DNA from: Lachnospiraceae bacterium UBA3638
Lineage (GTDB): Bacteria > Bacillota > Clostridia > Lachnospirales > Lachnospiraceae
Length of the DNA: 17,067 nucleotides
NCBI GenBank assembly: GCA_002373595.1
Contig: DFKT01000095.1
Location: forward strand, 1 to 17,067
Direction of reading: 5' to 3'
Positions 1-6,369 of the stretch are shown in pieces. The position numbers and the translations under genes are program-made. The stretch's first letter is position 1, and the number at the start of each line of letters is the position of its first letter. Under the pieces are notes generated by a model. The model was not told the origin of the DNA. It did not search any database and saw nothing but the letters and a program-made list of their open reading frames with translations.

Positions 1-504
<504 letters not shown>

Positions 505-514
505 CAAGAAAAAA

Positions 515-1720
515 TTATTCCAAATATTCTGATTTTACATAGCCGAGCTGGTCGTTGTATTTGATGCGTGTCCAGTCATCTTCTATCGCGATATAATCGA
601 CTTCCGTGCCCTGGTAGAGCTGTCCCATTATATTGGATGAATCGGCCGTGCTCGGAGTCATTCTGACGTTTACGGTCTCCTTTGCTTTAACTGTTCCTAT
701 CGACTGGTAGTTGCTTGCATCCTCTATGATCGACAGATACTCTGATTTAACAAATCCTGTTGTATTCTCTACCTCGACCTGAGTCCATCCGTTTATCTGG
801 ACCTTTACGACCTTGACCTTCTGCCCCTGATAGAGCTGGGTTACACGCTGTGCATTAAGGCTGTCCGACTCTCTTACATTGAGCATCGTGGTTGCCCTTG
901 CATAGATGATCTTGTCTTCGGTACTCTGCATCTCTATGCTGTCTTTTTTGCCTTCATCCTCATCGGGATCCTTCTCTTCTTCCTTATCCGTGCCGTTCTT
1001 CTCCGCGATCTTCTCGGCAGTTGCAAGATATACGGCTGCATCCACGTCATCAAGATAAGTAAGGAGTTCGGGATTAGCATCTACGATATCATTGTACTCA
1101 ACATCGGTCCTGTTGATGAGTTCCTGTACATCGGACTTTCCGATCGCAGCATCATAGTATGTCTTTTCATCATCATTTAAGGATGACTTGTCTATATAGT
1201 ACTTTCCGTCCTCGTCGGCTCTTACATCATATGTAGTAAAGTAAGGAAGCGGCGTGTCCGGATACTGATCGAGCATCGCGTAGCTGTATACGTACACGAT
1301 CTTCATATTCTCCGCAGGTCCGGGCTGTACATAGATATCCTTTACTTCATAAGTGATATATTTCGAAAGTTCGGCATACCAGAGGATACTCGTCTCGTCA
1401 AAGGTATTGCACAGAGACTTGAGACCTTCCTCATCTCCTGATGAGAGATATCCGTAGTACTGCTTGATAAGCTGGTCTATGCCGTCATCATTGTTGACTG
1501 TGAGCGGGATCTCGAGTTCATCGGGAGGCGTTACATTTACAGGGTCCGCTACCACGGCATCATCCGGCAGAGGATTGTCGGTATTGCCCTTGTCCCTTCC
1601 AAGCTTAAGCCCGAGTACAACAGCTACAGTTGCCAGAAGCGCTACTATTACGGGTATGGCTATCTTGCCGTACCTTCTCATCAATTCCTTTAATTTGCTC
1701 AAAAACTTATCGCGATCCAT
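515..1720 (-). CDS. Membrane-anchored protein with two C-terminal SH3b domains
   Basis: A 401-residue protein with a short basic cytoplasmic tail, one hydrophobic helix at ~20-38, then a long acidic, Pro/Asp-rich extracytoplasmic part. Residues ~78-240 look like a folded helical/NTF2-like region without a name I can give. A very acidic Lys/Glu/Asp linker (~243-262) follows. Two bacterial SH3 (SH3b) domains lie at ~272-329 and ~342-400; each carries the family marks NVR near its start, GQLYQG/TQLYQG, a W, and a closing GYVKSEYL/GFVKSEYL. SH3b domains usually bind peptidoglycan, so a wall-associated role is inferred. No catalytic wall hydrolase domain is present. The ATG at 1720 has AAAGGAAAG a few nt upstream. 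It begins 28 nt after a tRNA-Arg gene with no promoter or terminator visible between, so the two are probably cotranscribed. Confidence 0.85.
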   Translation of the reverse strand: MDRDKFLSKLKELMRRYGKIAIPVIVALLATVAVVLGLKLGRDKGNTDNPLPDDAVVADPVNVTPPDELEIPLTVNNDDGIDQLIKQYYGYLSSGDEEGLKSLCNTFDETSILWYAELSKYITYEVKDIYVQPGPAENMKIVYVYSYAMLDQYPDTPLPYFTTYDVRADEDGKYYIDKSSLNDDEKTYYDAAIGKSDVQELINRTDVEYNDIVDANPELLTYLDDVDAAVYLATAEKIAEKNGTDKEEEKDPDEDEGKKDSIEMQSTEDKIIYARATTMLNVRESDSLNAQRVTQLYQGQKVKVVKVQINGWTQVEVENTTGFVKSEYLSIIEDASNYQSIGTVKAKETVNVRMTPSTADSSNIMGQLYQGTEVDYIAIEDDWTRIKYNDQLGYVKSEYLE

Positions 1721-1748
1721 TGTCTTTCCTTTTTCAGACTGTCTTTAA

Positions 1749-1820
1749 TGCAACCGACAGGAATCGAACCTGCATTAAAGGCGTCGGAGGCCTTCGTTCT
1801 ATCCGTTAGACTACGGTTGC
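1749..1820 (-). tRNA. tRNA-Arg (anticodon CCG)
   Basis: The minus strand folds as a standard tRNA: the 7-bp acceptor GCAACCG pairs perfectly with CGGTTGC, the anticodon stem AAGGC/GCCTT encloses the loop CTCCGAC, which puts CCG at positions 34-36 (reads CGG, arginine). The T arm GCAGG/CCTGT carries the loop TTCGATT. The discriminator is A and the terminal CCA is not encoded, so it must be added by tRNA nucleotidyltransferase. Total length is 72 nt including the discriminator. Confidence 0.96.
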
Positions 1821-1851
1821 TAAATGCCTCTTTCCAAAGCGACACCGAATG

Positions 1852-1880
1852 ATTTTACCACAAATGACTTTTTCAGTCAA
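1852..1880 (-). promoter_or_regulatory. Near-consensus promoter of the tRNA-Arg/SH3b unit
   Basis: On the minus strand TTGACT (1875-1880), a 17-nt spacer and TAAAAT (1852-1857) preceded by TGG, giving an extended -10 (TGnTAAAAT). The predicted start near 1845 would leave a ~25-nt precursor leader on the tRNA. The -35 box shares its first two bases with the T-run of the upstream gene's terminator. Confidence 0.8.
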
Positions 1881-1923
1881 AAAAAGGGAGCCACTCGGAC
1901 CGTGATCGTCACCGGCGGCTCCC
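1879..1923 (-). terminator. Intrinsic terminator of the DUF5688 gene
   Basis: On the minus strand, GGGAGCC (1917-1923) pairs with GGCTCCC (1886-1892) around a 24-nt loop that can fold further, and the stem is followed at once by seven T (1879-1885). It lies 9 nt after the stop codon. Confidence 0.8.
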
Positions 1924-1931
1924 ATGCACTT

Positions 1932-2828
1932 TTATGCGGCTATTTCAAGCTTTCCTTTCTTTTTTTCATAGAAATACAGGGTATCCGACAGGACTTCAGA
2001 TCTGCGTACCTGCGTGCGATTGATTTCGCGAATGATGGTTCTTAGATTATCCGGATCGGAGACTTCCTTTTCCGGCAGTATGAGGACTTCATGAACAGAG
2101 CTCGGGATCACATATATATCGGAATCCAGCTTCCCCGAAATCTCCTTTAGCATATCGGGATAAAGGATGGCGGCCGCCCCGAAGAGTCTCTCGGTATTAG
2201 TGAGGATATACAGCGGCGGTTCGTACTCATCGCGGTAATCTTCCGGGTCAAACCCCTTCATGGAGAGGATCACATCGGTCACTTTTCCGAATTCCGGCGG
2301 GAAGAGGCCTCTGCTGTTTTTCATCGAATCCTCCATCAATTCCTTCGTCCCCACGCCCCACTTATCTATGTGGGACTGTTTGATGAGTATCGATCCGTTT
2401 CCGATATCGTCATCTTTAAATGAATAGTAGAAACATATCGCCAGATCGAGATACGGGATATAAGGCGTATCCTCCAGCAGCAATCTGTTTTTCTCCTCCG
2501 AGATCAGCCTGAAAGAAAGCCTCTTTCTCACATTCTTATACTCATTAAAGAAATTCATATTGAGCTCGTTTCTGGGAGACCTGTCCCTATAGAATCCGAT
2601 GAGCCTGTTAATGATATCGCCGAATGTCTCATCTCCGTCCTCGTAGCTCCTGTAGTAATCCTCCAGATATATGGTCGGCGAAATATTACCTCCCTCCGCA
2701 AAGATGCTTATACCTTTGAGCTTCGTCTCGTTTAGCTTGATCACATCGTTTATCTTGACGATATATCCGTCACCCATGCATTCCTCAACGGACCTTTTTA
2801 CTTTTTCACAAAAATCTTCGTAATCCAT
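1932..2828 (-). CDS. DUF5688 family protein
   Basis: A 298-residue soluble protein with no signal peptide or membrane helix. It matches my recollection of the DUF5688 family, common in Lachnospiraceae genomes: an N-terminal helix-rich part, an ISPTIYLEDYY motif near residue 50-60, and a C-terminal half with AAAILYPDML, a VIPSSVHEVLILP motif, and a close resembling IREINRTQV..EVLSDTLYFYE. The function of the family is unknown to me; I assign none. The ATG at 2828 is preferred because GGAGG (2834-2838) is 5 nt upstream. It lies after the efp terminator and before its own terminator, so it is probably a single gene, although no clear promoter fits in the short gap and read-through from efp is possible. 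Confidence 0.8.
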   Translation of the reverse strand: MDYEDFCEKVKRSVEECMGDGYIVKINDVIKLNETKLKGISIFAEGGNISPTIYLEDYYRSYEDGDETFGDIINRLIGFYRDRSPRNELNMNFFNEYKNVRKRLSFRLISEEKNRLLLEDTPYIPYLDLAICFYYSFKDDDIGNGSILIKQSHIDKWGVGTKELMEDSMKNSRGLFPPEFGKVTDVILSMKGFDPEDYRDEYEPPLYILTNTERLFGAAAILYPDMLKEISGKLDSDIYVIPSSVHEVLILPEKEVSDPDNLRTIIREINRTQVRRSEVLSDTLYFYEKKKGKLEIAA

Positions 2829-2833
2829 TTTTA

Positions 2834-2838
2834 CCTCC
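2834..2838 (-). promoter_or_regulatory. Ribosome binding site that fixes the DUF5688 start
   Basis: GGAGG on the minus strand, 5 nt before the ATG at 2826-2828. A longer in-frame reading from a TTG at 2838-2840 would start inside this site and is therefore rejected. Confidence 0.8.
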
Positions 2839-2850
2839 AATTTTTAACAC

Positions 2851-2880
2851 AAAAAAAGACGATACGTGATCCGTATCGCC
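2851..2880 (-). terminator. Intrinsic terminator of the aro-efp operon
   Basis: On the minus strand, GGCGATACG (2872-2880) and CGTATCGTC (2858-2866) form a 9-bp stem with one G-U pair and a 5-nt loop, followed by seven T (2851-2857). It lies 25 nt after the efp stop codon. Confidence 0.9.
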
Positions 2881-2905
2881 TTTGTCAGTCTCTTATCTGA
2901 TATGC

Positions 2906-3463
2906 TTATACTCTTGAGAGGTACTCGCCTGTTCTGGTATCGATCTTGATCTTATCACCCTGATCGACAAAGAGAGGAACCTGTACGGTTGCTCCGGTCT
3001 CAACAACAGCGGGCTTGGAAGCTCCGGTAGCGGTATCGCCCTTGAATCCGGGCTCCGTATCGGTTATAACAAGCTCTACGAAAAGCGGAGGCTCGATGGA
3101 GAATACGCTTCCGTTGTGAGAGCAAACCTTGCACATCTCGTTCTCTTTAACAAACTTGAGCGCGTCGCCGATCATATCGGAGTTAAGCGCTACCTGCTCG
3201 TAGTTCTCGGTGTCCATGAAGTAGTAAAGGTCACCGTCGTTATAAAGATACTGCATATCTTTTCTGTCTATGCGCGCCTGAGGGCATTTCTCGGTAGGGC
3301 GGAAAGTTCTCTCTACAACACCGCCGTTCTTTATGTCCTTAAGCTTGGTGCGGACAAAAGCAGCTCCCTTTCCGGGCTTAACATGCTGGAACTCGATGAT
3401 CTGATATACAGATCCGTCAAGCTCGATCGTCACACCATTCCTGAAGTCACCTGCAGAAACCAT
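2906..3463 (-). CDS. efp: Translation elongation factor P
   Basis: A 185-residue EF-P, full length for the family. It binds between the P and E sites of the ribosome and helps form peptide bonds at polyproline runs. The N-terminal KOW-like domain holds the loop [10 protein letters not shown] with the conserved lysine at residue 32, the site that is modified in other bacteria. The OB domains follow, with the recognisable [15 protein letters not shown] stretch, and the C-terminal domain ends [11 protein letters not shown]. The ATG has AGGAGG about 8 nt upstream. It is the last gene before a strong terminator and follows aroK by 63 nt, an interval in which I see no convincing promoter; expression as the last gene of the yqeG-aro operon is therefore likely. 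No lysine-modifying enzyme gene is in the window. Confidence 0.97.
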   Translation of the reverse strand: MVSAGDFRNGVTIELDGSVYQIIEFQHVKPGKGAAFVRTKLKDIKNGGVVERTFRPTEKCPQARIDRKDMQYLYNDGDLYYFMDTENYEQVALNSDMIGDALKFVKENEMCKVCSHNGSVFSIEPPLFVELVITDTEPGFKGDTATGASKPAVVETGATVQVPLFVDQGDKIKIDTRTGEYLSRV

Positions 3464-3526
3464 TATTAAATCCTCCTAGTTTAAACCGAATATACTCAAA
3501 CAGTTTACAATACGAAACAGATCTTT

Positions 3527-4063
3527 TCAACTGTTTTTTACAAAGCCGATGATCTTTTCGGCTATTACCTCAAAAGTCTCTCCGTCGGTATCTATATAAT
3601 GATCGGCAGCCGCTCTGTACTTGGGCTCTCTTGCCGTCAAAAGTTCTTCAATCCTGCTCCTCGGGTCCTCAGTCCTAAGAAGCGGTCTGGTATCGTCGTC
3701 CTTAAGCCTCTCGTAGATCGTGCCCGCTTTGGCCCTCAGGTAAAAGACCGTTCCGCATTTCTTTATAAGCTCTGCATTTTCATCCCTTAAAGGAGTCCCG
3801 CCTCCGAGCGAATAGATCGCGCGTCCGGCATCCTCATCATATATCTTCTTAAGAAGCTGCGTCTCCATGTCACGGAAGGCAGCCTCTCCCTTCTCCGCAA
3901 ATATGGAGGAGATGCTCATTCCCTCGCTCTCCTCTATCATACTGTCCGTATCATAAAGAGGAAGCCCAAGCTTTTCCGAGAGCACCGCCCCTATCGAAGT
4001 CTTGCCGCTTCCCATAAATCCTGTAAGGATGATATTCTCTTTTCTGTCGTTATGGCCATTCAT
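3527..4063 (-). CDS. aroK: Shikimate kinase
   Basis: A 178-residue P-loop kinase that phosphorylates shikimate at O3 with ATP, step five of chorismate synthesis. Visible motifs (numbered from the ATG at 4063): Walker A GFMGSGKT at 15-22, the DTD motif at 38-40 for Mg2+ and shikimate, FRDME with Arg64, the GGG at 87-89, and the lid arginine in RPLL (126-129). I chose the ATG at 4061-4063, whose A is shared with the TGA of aroQ (TGATG), a coupling arrangement; a TTG four codons upstream inside aroQ is the alternative. An AAGGA lies just before this ATG, close to it. Confidence 0.95.
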   Translation of the reverse strand: MNGHNDRKENIILTGFMGSGKTSIGAVLSEKLGLPLYDTDSMIEESEGMSISSIFAEKGEAAFRDMETQLLKKIYDEDAGRAIYSLGGGTPLRDENAELIKKCGTVFYLRAKAGTIYERLKDDDTRPLLRTEDPRSRIEELLTAREPKYRAAADHYIDTDGETFEVIAEKIIGFVKNS

Positions 4064-4509
4064 CAGTCCTTGCAATTTTCCTTTATCTCGATGAGCTTAT
4101 CCATAGCGATGAGATACCCTTCAAGTCCTTTGCCATATATCTGTGCATCACAGACTTCTGCGGTCACGGAATTCGCTCTGAAGGACTCCCTTGCGGTTAT
4201 ATCGGAGATATGCACCTCCACCTTGGGTATCTCAACGCTTGCAAGCGCATCCCTTATCGCATAGCTGTAATGAGTATATGCACCGGGATTGATGATGATG
4301 CCTTCAGTTCCGTCATAGTAAGCTTCCTGTATGCGGTCTATGATGGCACCTTCGTGATTGCTCTGATAGATTTCAGTCTTGCAGCATCTCTTCGCTGAGC
4401 CCTCGGTAATGAGTTTTTTCAGATAGTTATAATCCTGTGTTCCGTATACATTCTTTTCACGGATCCCGAGAAAATTGATATTCGGTCCGTTTATGACCAG
4501 TATCTTCAT
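4063..4509 (-). CDS. aroQ: 3-dehydroquinate dehydratase, type II
   Basis: A 148-residue dodecameric type II dehydroquinase, which converts 3-dehydroquinate to 3-dehydroshikimate by anti elimination. Family marks: NGPNINFLG at 7-15, the catalytic Tyr22 in VYG, QSNHEG at 49-54, NPGAYTH at 74-80 with Asn74 and His80, EVHIS with His100, and the active-site-lid type arginine Arg111. The residue after HIS is Asp where Asn is usual (HISN), a mild departure next to the substrate pocket. Its ATG overlaps the aroE stop by 4 nt (ATGA) and its stop overlaps aroK by 1 nt, so the three shikimate genes are translationally coupled. Confidence 0.96.
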   Translation of the reverse strand: MKILVINGPNINFLGIREKNVYGTQDYNYLKKLITEGSAKRCCKTEIYQSNHEGAIIDRIQEAYYDGTEGIIINPGAYTHYSYAIRDALASVEIPKVEVHISDITARESFRANSVTAEVCDAQIYGKGLEGYLIAMDKLIEIKENCKD

Positions 4510-5432
4510 ACCTGCTCCTTAAGCTTTAAATAGATCTCATCGGCGGTAGCTTCGTCTATCTTTTTGCCGGTCCAGAGTTCAAATGCTATGATCCCCTGAT
4601 AGAGGAGCATCTTAAGTCCGTTAAATGTCTTTGCTCCTTCCTGCTTAGCGAGCTTCATGAATTTGGTCTCCGCCGGATTGAAGATAACATCGACAGCTAT
4701 GCCAACTCTCTTGTAGAACTCAGGGTCCTCGATGACAGCTCTGTCCGCATCGGCACCGAGTCCGACGCTTGTCGCCTGGATCGTCACAAATCTCTTGCCC
4801 TCGGGGATCCTTCTGAAATCGGGAAGTGCGAGTGCTCTTGCAAACTGTCTGCCGGCCGCGCTGTTCAGCTCAAAAGCAAGATTCTCCGCTTTGTTCGAGC
4901 TGCGATTTAAGAAAGTAACGGAGGCCGCTCCCTTCTCAAGCATGAGAAATCCTACAGCTCTTGCTGCGCCGCCCGCACCGAGCACAAGGATATCATCTCC
5001 TTCCATGGGGATATTGTCCGATTCGAGCGCTCTTCCGAGACCTGCGACGTCGGTATTGTATCCTTTATATCCTCCGTCGATCCTTACCAGTGTATTTACA
5101 GCGCCGACCTTCTTTGCGATGGGGTCGGTCTCTTTTACAAAGTTCATCACTGTCCTCTTGTAAGGCACCGTGATATTCAGGCCCAGGAGACCAAGCGCAT
5201 AAGCGCCTTCTATGGCTTTCCCGAGGGACTCCTCGCGGAGTTTTAAGACTTCATCCGCAGCATTTCCGCCGTCCTGCTCGCCCTCTTTATCAGGCTTTAC
5301 GAGGAATGGAACATATGCCAGATCCAGTCCTGTCTTCTCCGCCAGCGTATTGTGAATAAACGGAGAAAGCGTATGCTCTATCGGATTGCCGATAACTCCG
5401 CATATTTTAGCAGTTCCTTTAATGTCTTTCAT
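4506..5432 (-). CDS. aroE: Shikimate dehydrogenase
   Basis: A 308-residue enzyme that reduces 3-dehydroshikimate to shikimate with NADPH. Substrate domain: TLSP at 21-24 in place of the usual SxS, NITVPYK with the catalytic Lys92, AVNT with Asn113, and YNTDVAGL with Asp128. Nucleotide domain: GAGGAARA from 152, then NRSSNKA, whose Arg fits the 2'-phosphate of NADP. C-terminal GLKMLLYQG...AFELWTG completes the fold. It is longer than usual because of a Gly/Asp/Glu-rich insertion of roughly 20 residues (about 46-70) between the second strand and NITVP. Order in pathway terms is aroE-aroQ-aroK, with 4-nt overlaps on both sides (yqeG and aroQ). Confidence 0.96.
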   Translation of the reverse strand: MKDIKGTAKICGVIGNPIEHTLSPFIHNTLAEKTGLDLAYVPFLVKPDKEGEQDGGNAADEVLKLREESLGKAIEGAYALGLLGLNITVPYKRTVMNFVKETDPIAKKVGAVNTLVRIDGGYKGYNTDVAGLGRALESDNIPMEGDDILVLGAGGAARAVGFLMLEKGAASVTFLNRSSNKAENLAFELNSAAGRQFARALALPDFRRIPEGKRFVTIQATSVGLGADADRAVIEDPEFYKRVGIAVDVIFNPAETKFMKLAKQEGAKTFNGLKMLLYQGIIAFELWTGKKIDEATADEIYLKLKEQV

Positions 5433-5944
5433 CTTTCGGATCCCTTTCTCCTGTGATAGAAAAACAAAACTATCGCTTCAAGTCTTCTCTTTAAGATTAT
5501 CTGTATCTCTTCCTTGGGGTGTATGGGCTTAACGAGTATGGTCCTTATCCCCGCCTTCTTTGCTCCCCAAGTATCTGTAAATATCTGATCTCCGATGAAA
5601 AGCGTTGTCCCGGGATCGGTATTCATCTGCTTCATCGCCTGCAGGTAACCTGCTCTCGCAGGCTTGTGTGCTTTGAAGATATACTGAGCCTTAACCGCAT
5701 CCGCAAAGGGCTTGACCCTCTCCTCTTTGTTGTTTGAAAGAAGGAGCGTATCAAACCCCGCGGCATGGATCCTCTCAAAGAGCCTTACCGCTTCATGAGT
5801 AGCCGGTGCCCCGTGAGGAACCAGCGTATTGTCTATATCAAAGATTATGCCTCTGTATCCCTTGCCATAAAGAGCTTCATACGGGATATCATAGGAATTA
5901 TCAGCCTCTTCGTCAGGATACAGATTTTCAAACAAACTTCTCAT
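5429..5944 (-). CDS. yqeG: YqeG family HAD-IIIA phosphatase
   Basis: A 171-residue cytoplasmic HAD-superfamily phosphatase. The four motifs are intact: DIDNT at 36-40 (nucleophile Asp36, acid Asp38), SNN at 70-72, Lys94 in HKP, and GDQIFTD at 118-124. The N-terminus (PDE...YDIPYEALYGKGYRGIIFD) aligns with the start of YqeG proteins, which supports the ATG at 5944. The physiological substrate is not established to my knowledge; related proteins act on phosphatidylglycerophosphate in other lineages. First gene of the shikimate operon. No Shine-Dalgarno precedes the ATG; instead a TATAAT lies only 11 nt upstream, so the mRNA is predicted to have a leader of about 5 nt. Confidence 0.93.
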   Translation of the reverse strand: MRSLFENLYPDEEADNSYDIPYEALYGKGYRGIIFDIDNTLVPHGAPATHEAVRLFERIHAAGFDTLLLSNNKEERVKPFADAVKAQYIFKAHKPARAGYLQAMKQMNTDPGTTLFIGDQIFTDTWGAKKAGIRTILVKPIHPKEEIQIILKRRLEAIVLFFYHRRKGSER

Positions 5945-5955
5945 TGTTTTATTTT

Positions 5956-5961
5956 ATTATA
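5956..5961 (-). promoter_or_regulatory. Perfect -10 box of the yqeG-aro-efp operon
   Basis: TATAAT on the minus strand, 11 nt before the yqeG ATG; predicted start near 5949. I find no acceptable -35 at 15-19 nt (a TTGTCG occurs at only 12 nt), so the promoter call rests on the -10 and its position. Confidence 0.5.
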
Positions 5962-5989
5962 GAAAAGCACTTACGACAAGGTTATTATC

Positions 5990-6017
5990 TTGTAAAATCG
6001 CACAGGGCGTATATAAT
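5990..6017 (+). promoter_or_regulatory. Promoter of the 114-residue membrane protein gene
   Basis: TTGTAA (5990-5995), a 16-nt spacer and a perfect TATAAT (6012-6017). Only 7 nt separate the -10 box from the ATG at 6025, so transcription should begin at or within two bases of the start codon. Confidence 0.65.
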
Positions 6018-6024
6018 TATCCAT

Positions 6025-6369
6025 ATGGAAAAGCGATTGAAAAACGAGATCGAATACATGACCGCTCTTGCGGCTAAAGCAGGCTCTATGAGCCCCGAAG
6101 AGCTGCGCTCCGAAAGAGAAAAAGCCCTCGTGCGCATAGGATTTCTCCAACACGAAAGGCTCATTCATTACCTCGTTACCATGACATTCGCGATCATTAC
6201 ATTTCTGGCGGTACTGGCATTCGTCATCTGCGGACACATCGGTTCTTCCGCTCCCGAGCTTGTACCTCTTATCGTTTTGCTTCTCGTGCTCCTCGTGCCT
6301 TATATCCGGCATTATTATATACTCGAGAACGGCGTGCAGAAGCTCTACTCTCTCTACGATGAACTCTGA
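6025..6369 (+). CDS. Small two-helix membrane protein of unknown function
   Basis: A 114-residue protein: a charged, helical N-terminus (1-45, with the conserved-looking FLQHERLIHYLVTM), two membrane helices at ~49-69 and ~76-93, and a short C-terminus RHYYILENGVQKLYSLYDEL. I recall similar hypothetical proteins in Lachnospiraceae with the QHERLIH and VPYI.HYY.LEN.VQKLY motifs but no function. Both ends are predicted cytoplasmic. There is no Shine-Dalgarno, and a TATAAT lies just 7 nt upstream of the ATG, so a leaderless mRNA is predicted. The frame stays open upstream of 6025, but that part overlaps the promoter and yqeG and is not expected to be translated. Its last 101 bp overlap, tail to tail, the end of the transglutaminase gene. 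Confidence 0.75.
   Translation: MEKRLKNEIEYMTALAAKAGSMSPEELRSEREKALVRIGFLQHERLIHYLVTMTFAIITFLAVLAFVICGHIGSSAPELVPLIVLLLVLLVPYIRHYYILENGVQKLYSLYDEL

Noticed and set aside
2829..2840. TTG start giving DUF5688 four extra residues
   Set aside because: The codons would cover the GGAGG ribosome site that serves the ATG at 2828.
3479..3486. GTTTAAAC palindrome upstream of efp as an operator
   Set aside because: Only 8 bp, AT-rich, no second copy nearby and no clear promoter; could be chance.
4732..5163. Open frame of 143 codons on the plus strand inside aroE
   Set aside because: Antisense shadow of a well-conserved enzyme gene; low-complexity Ser/Ala/Pro composition, no ribosome site.
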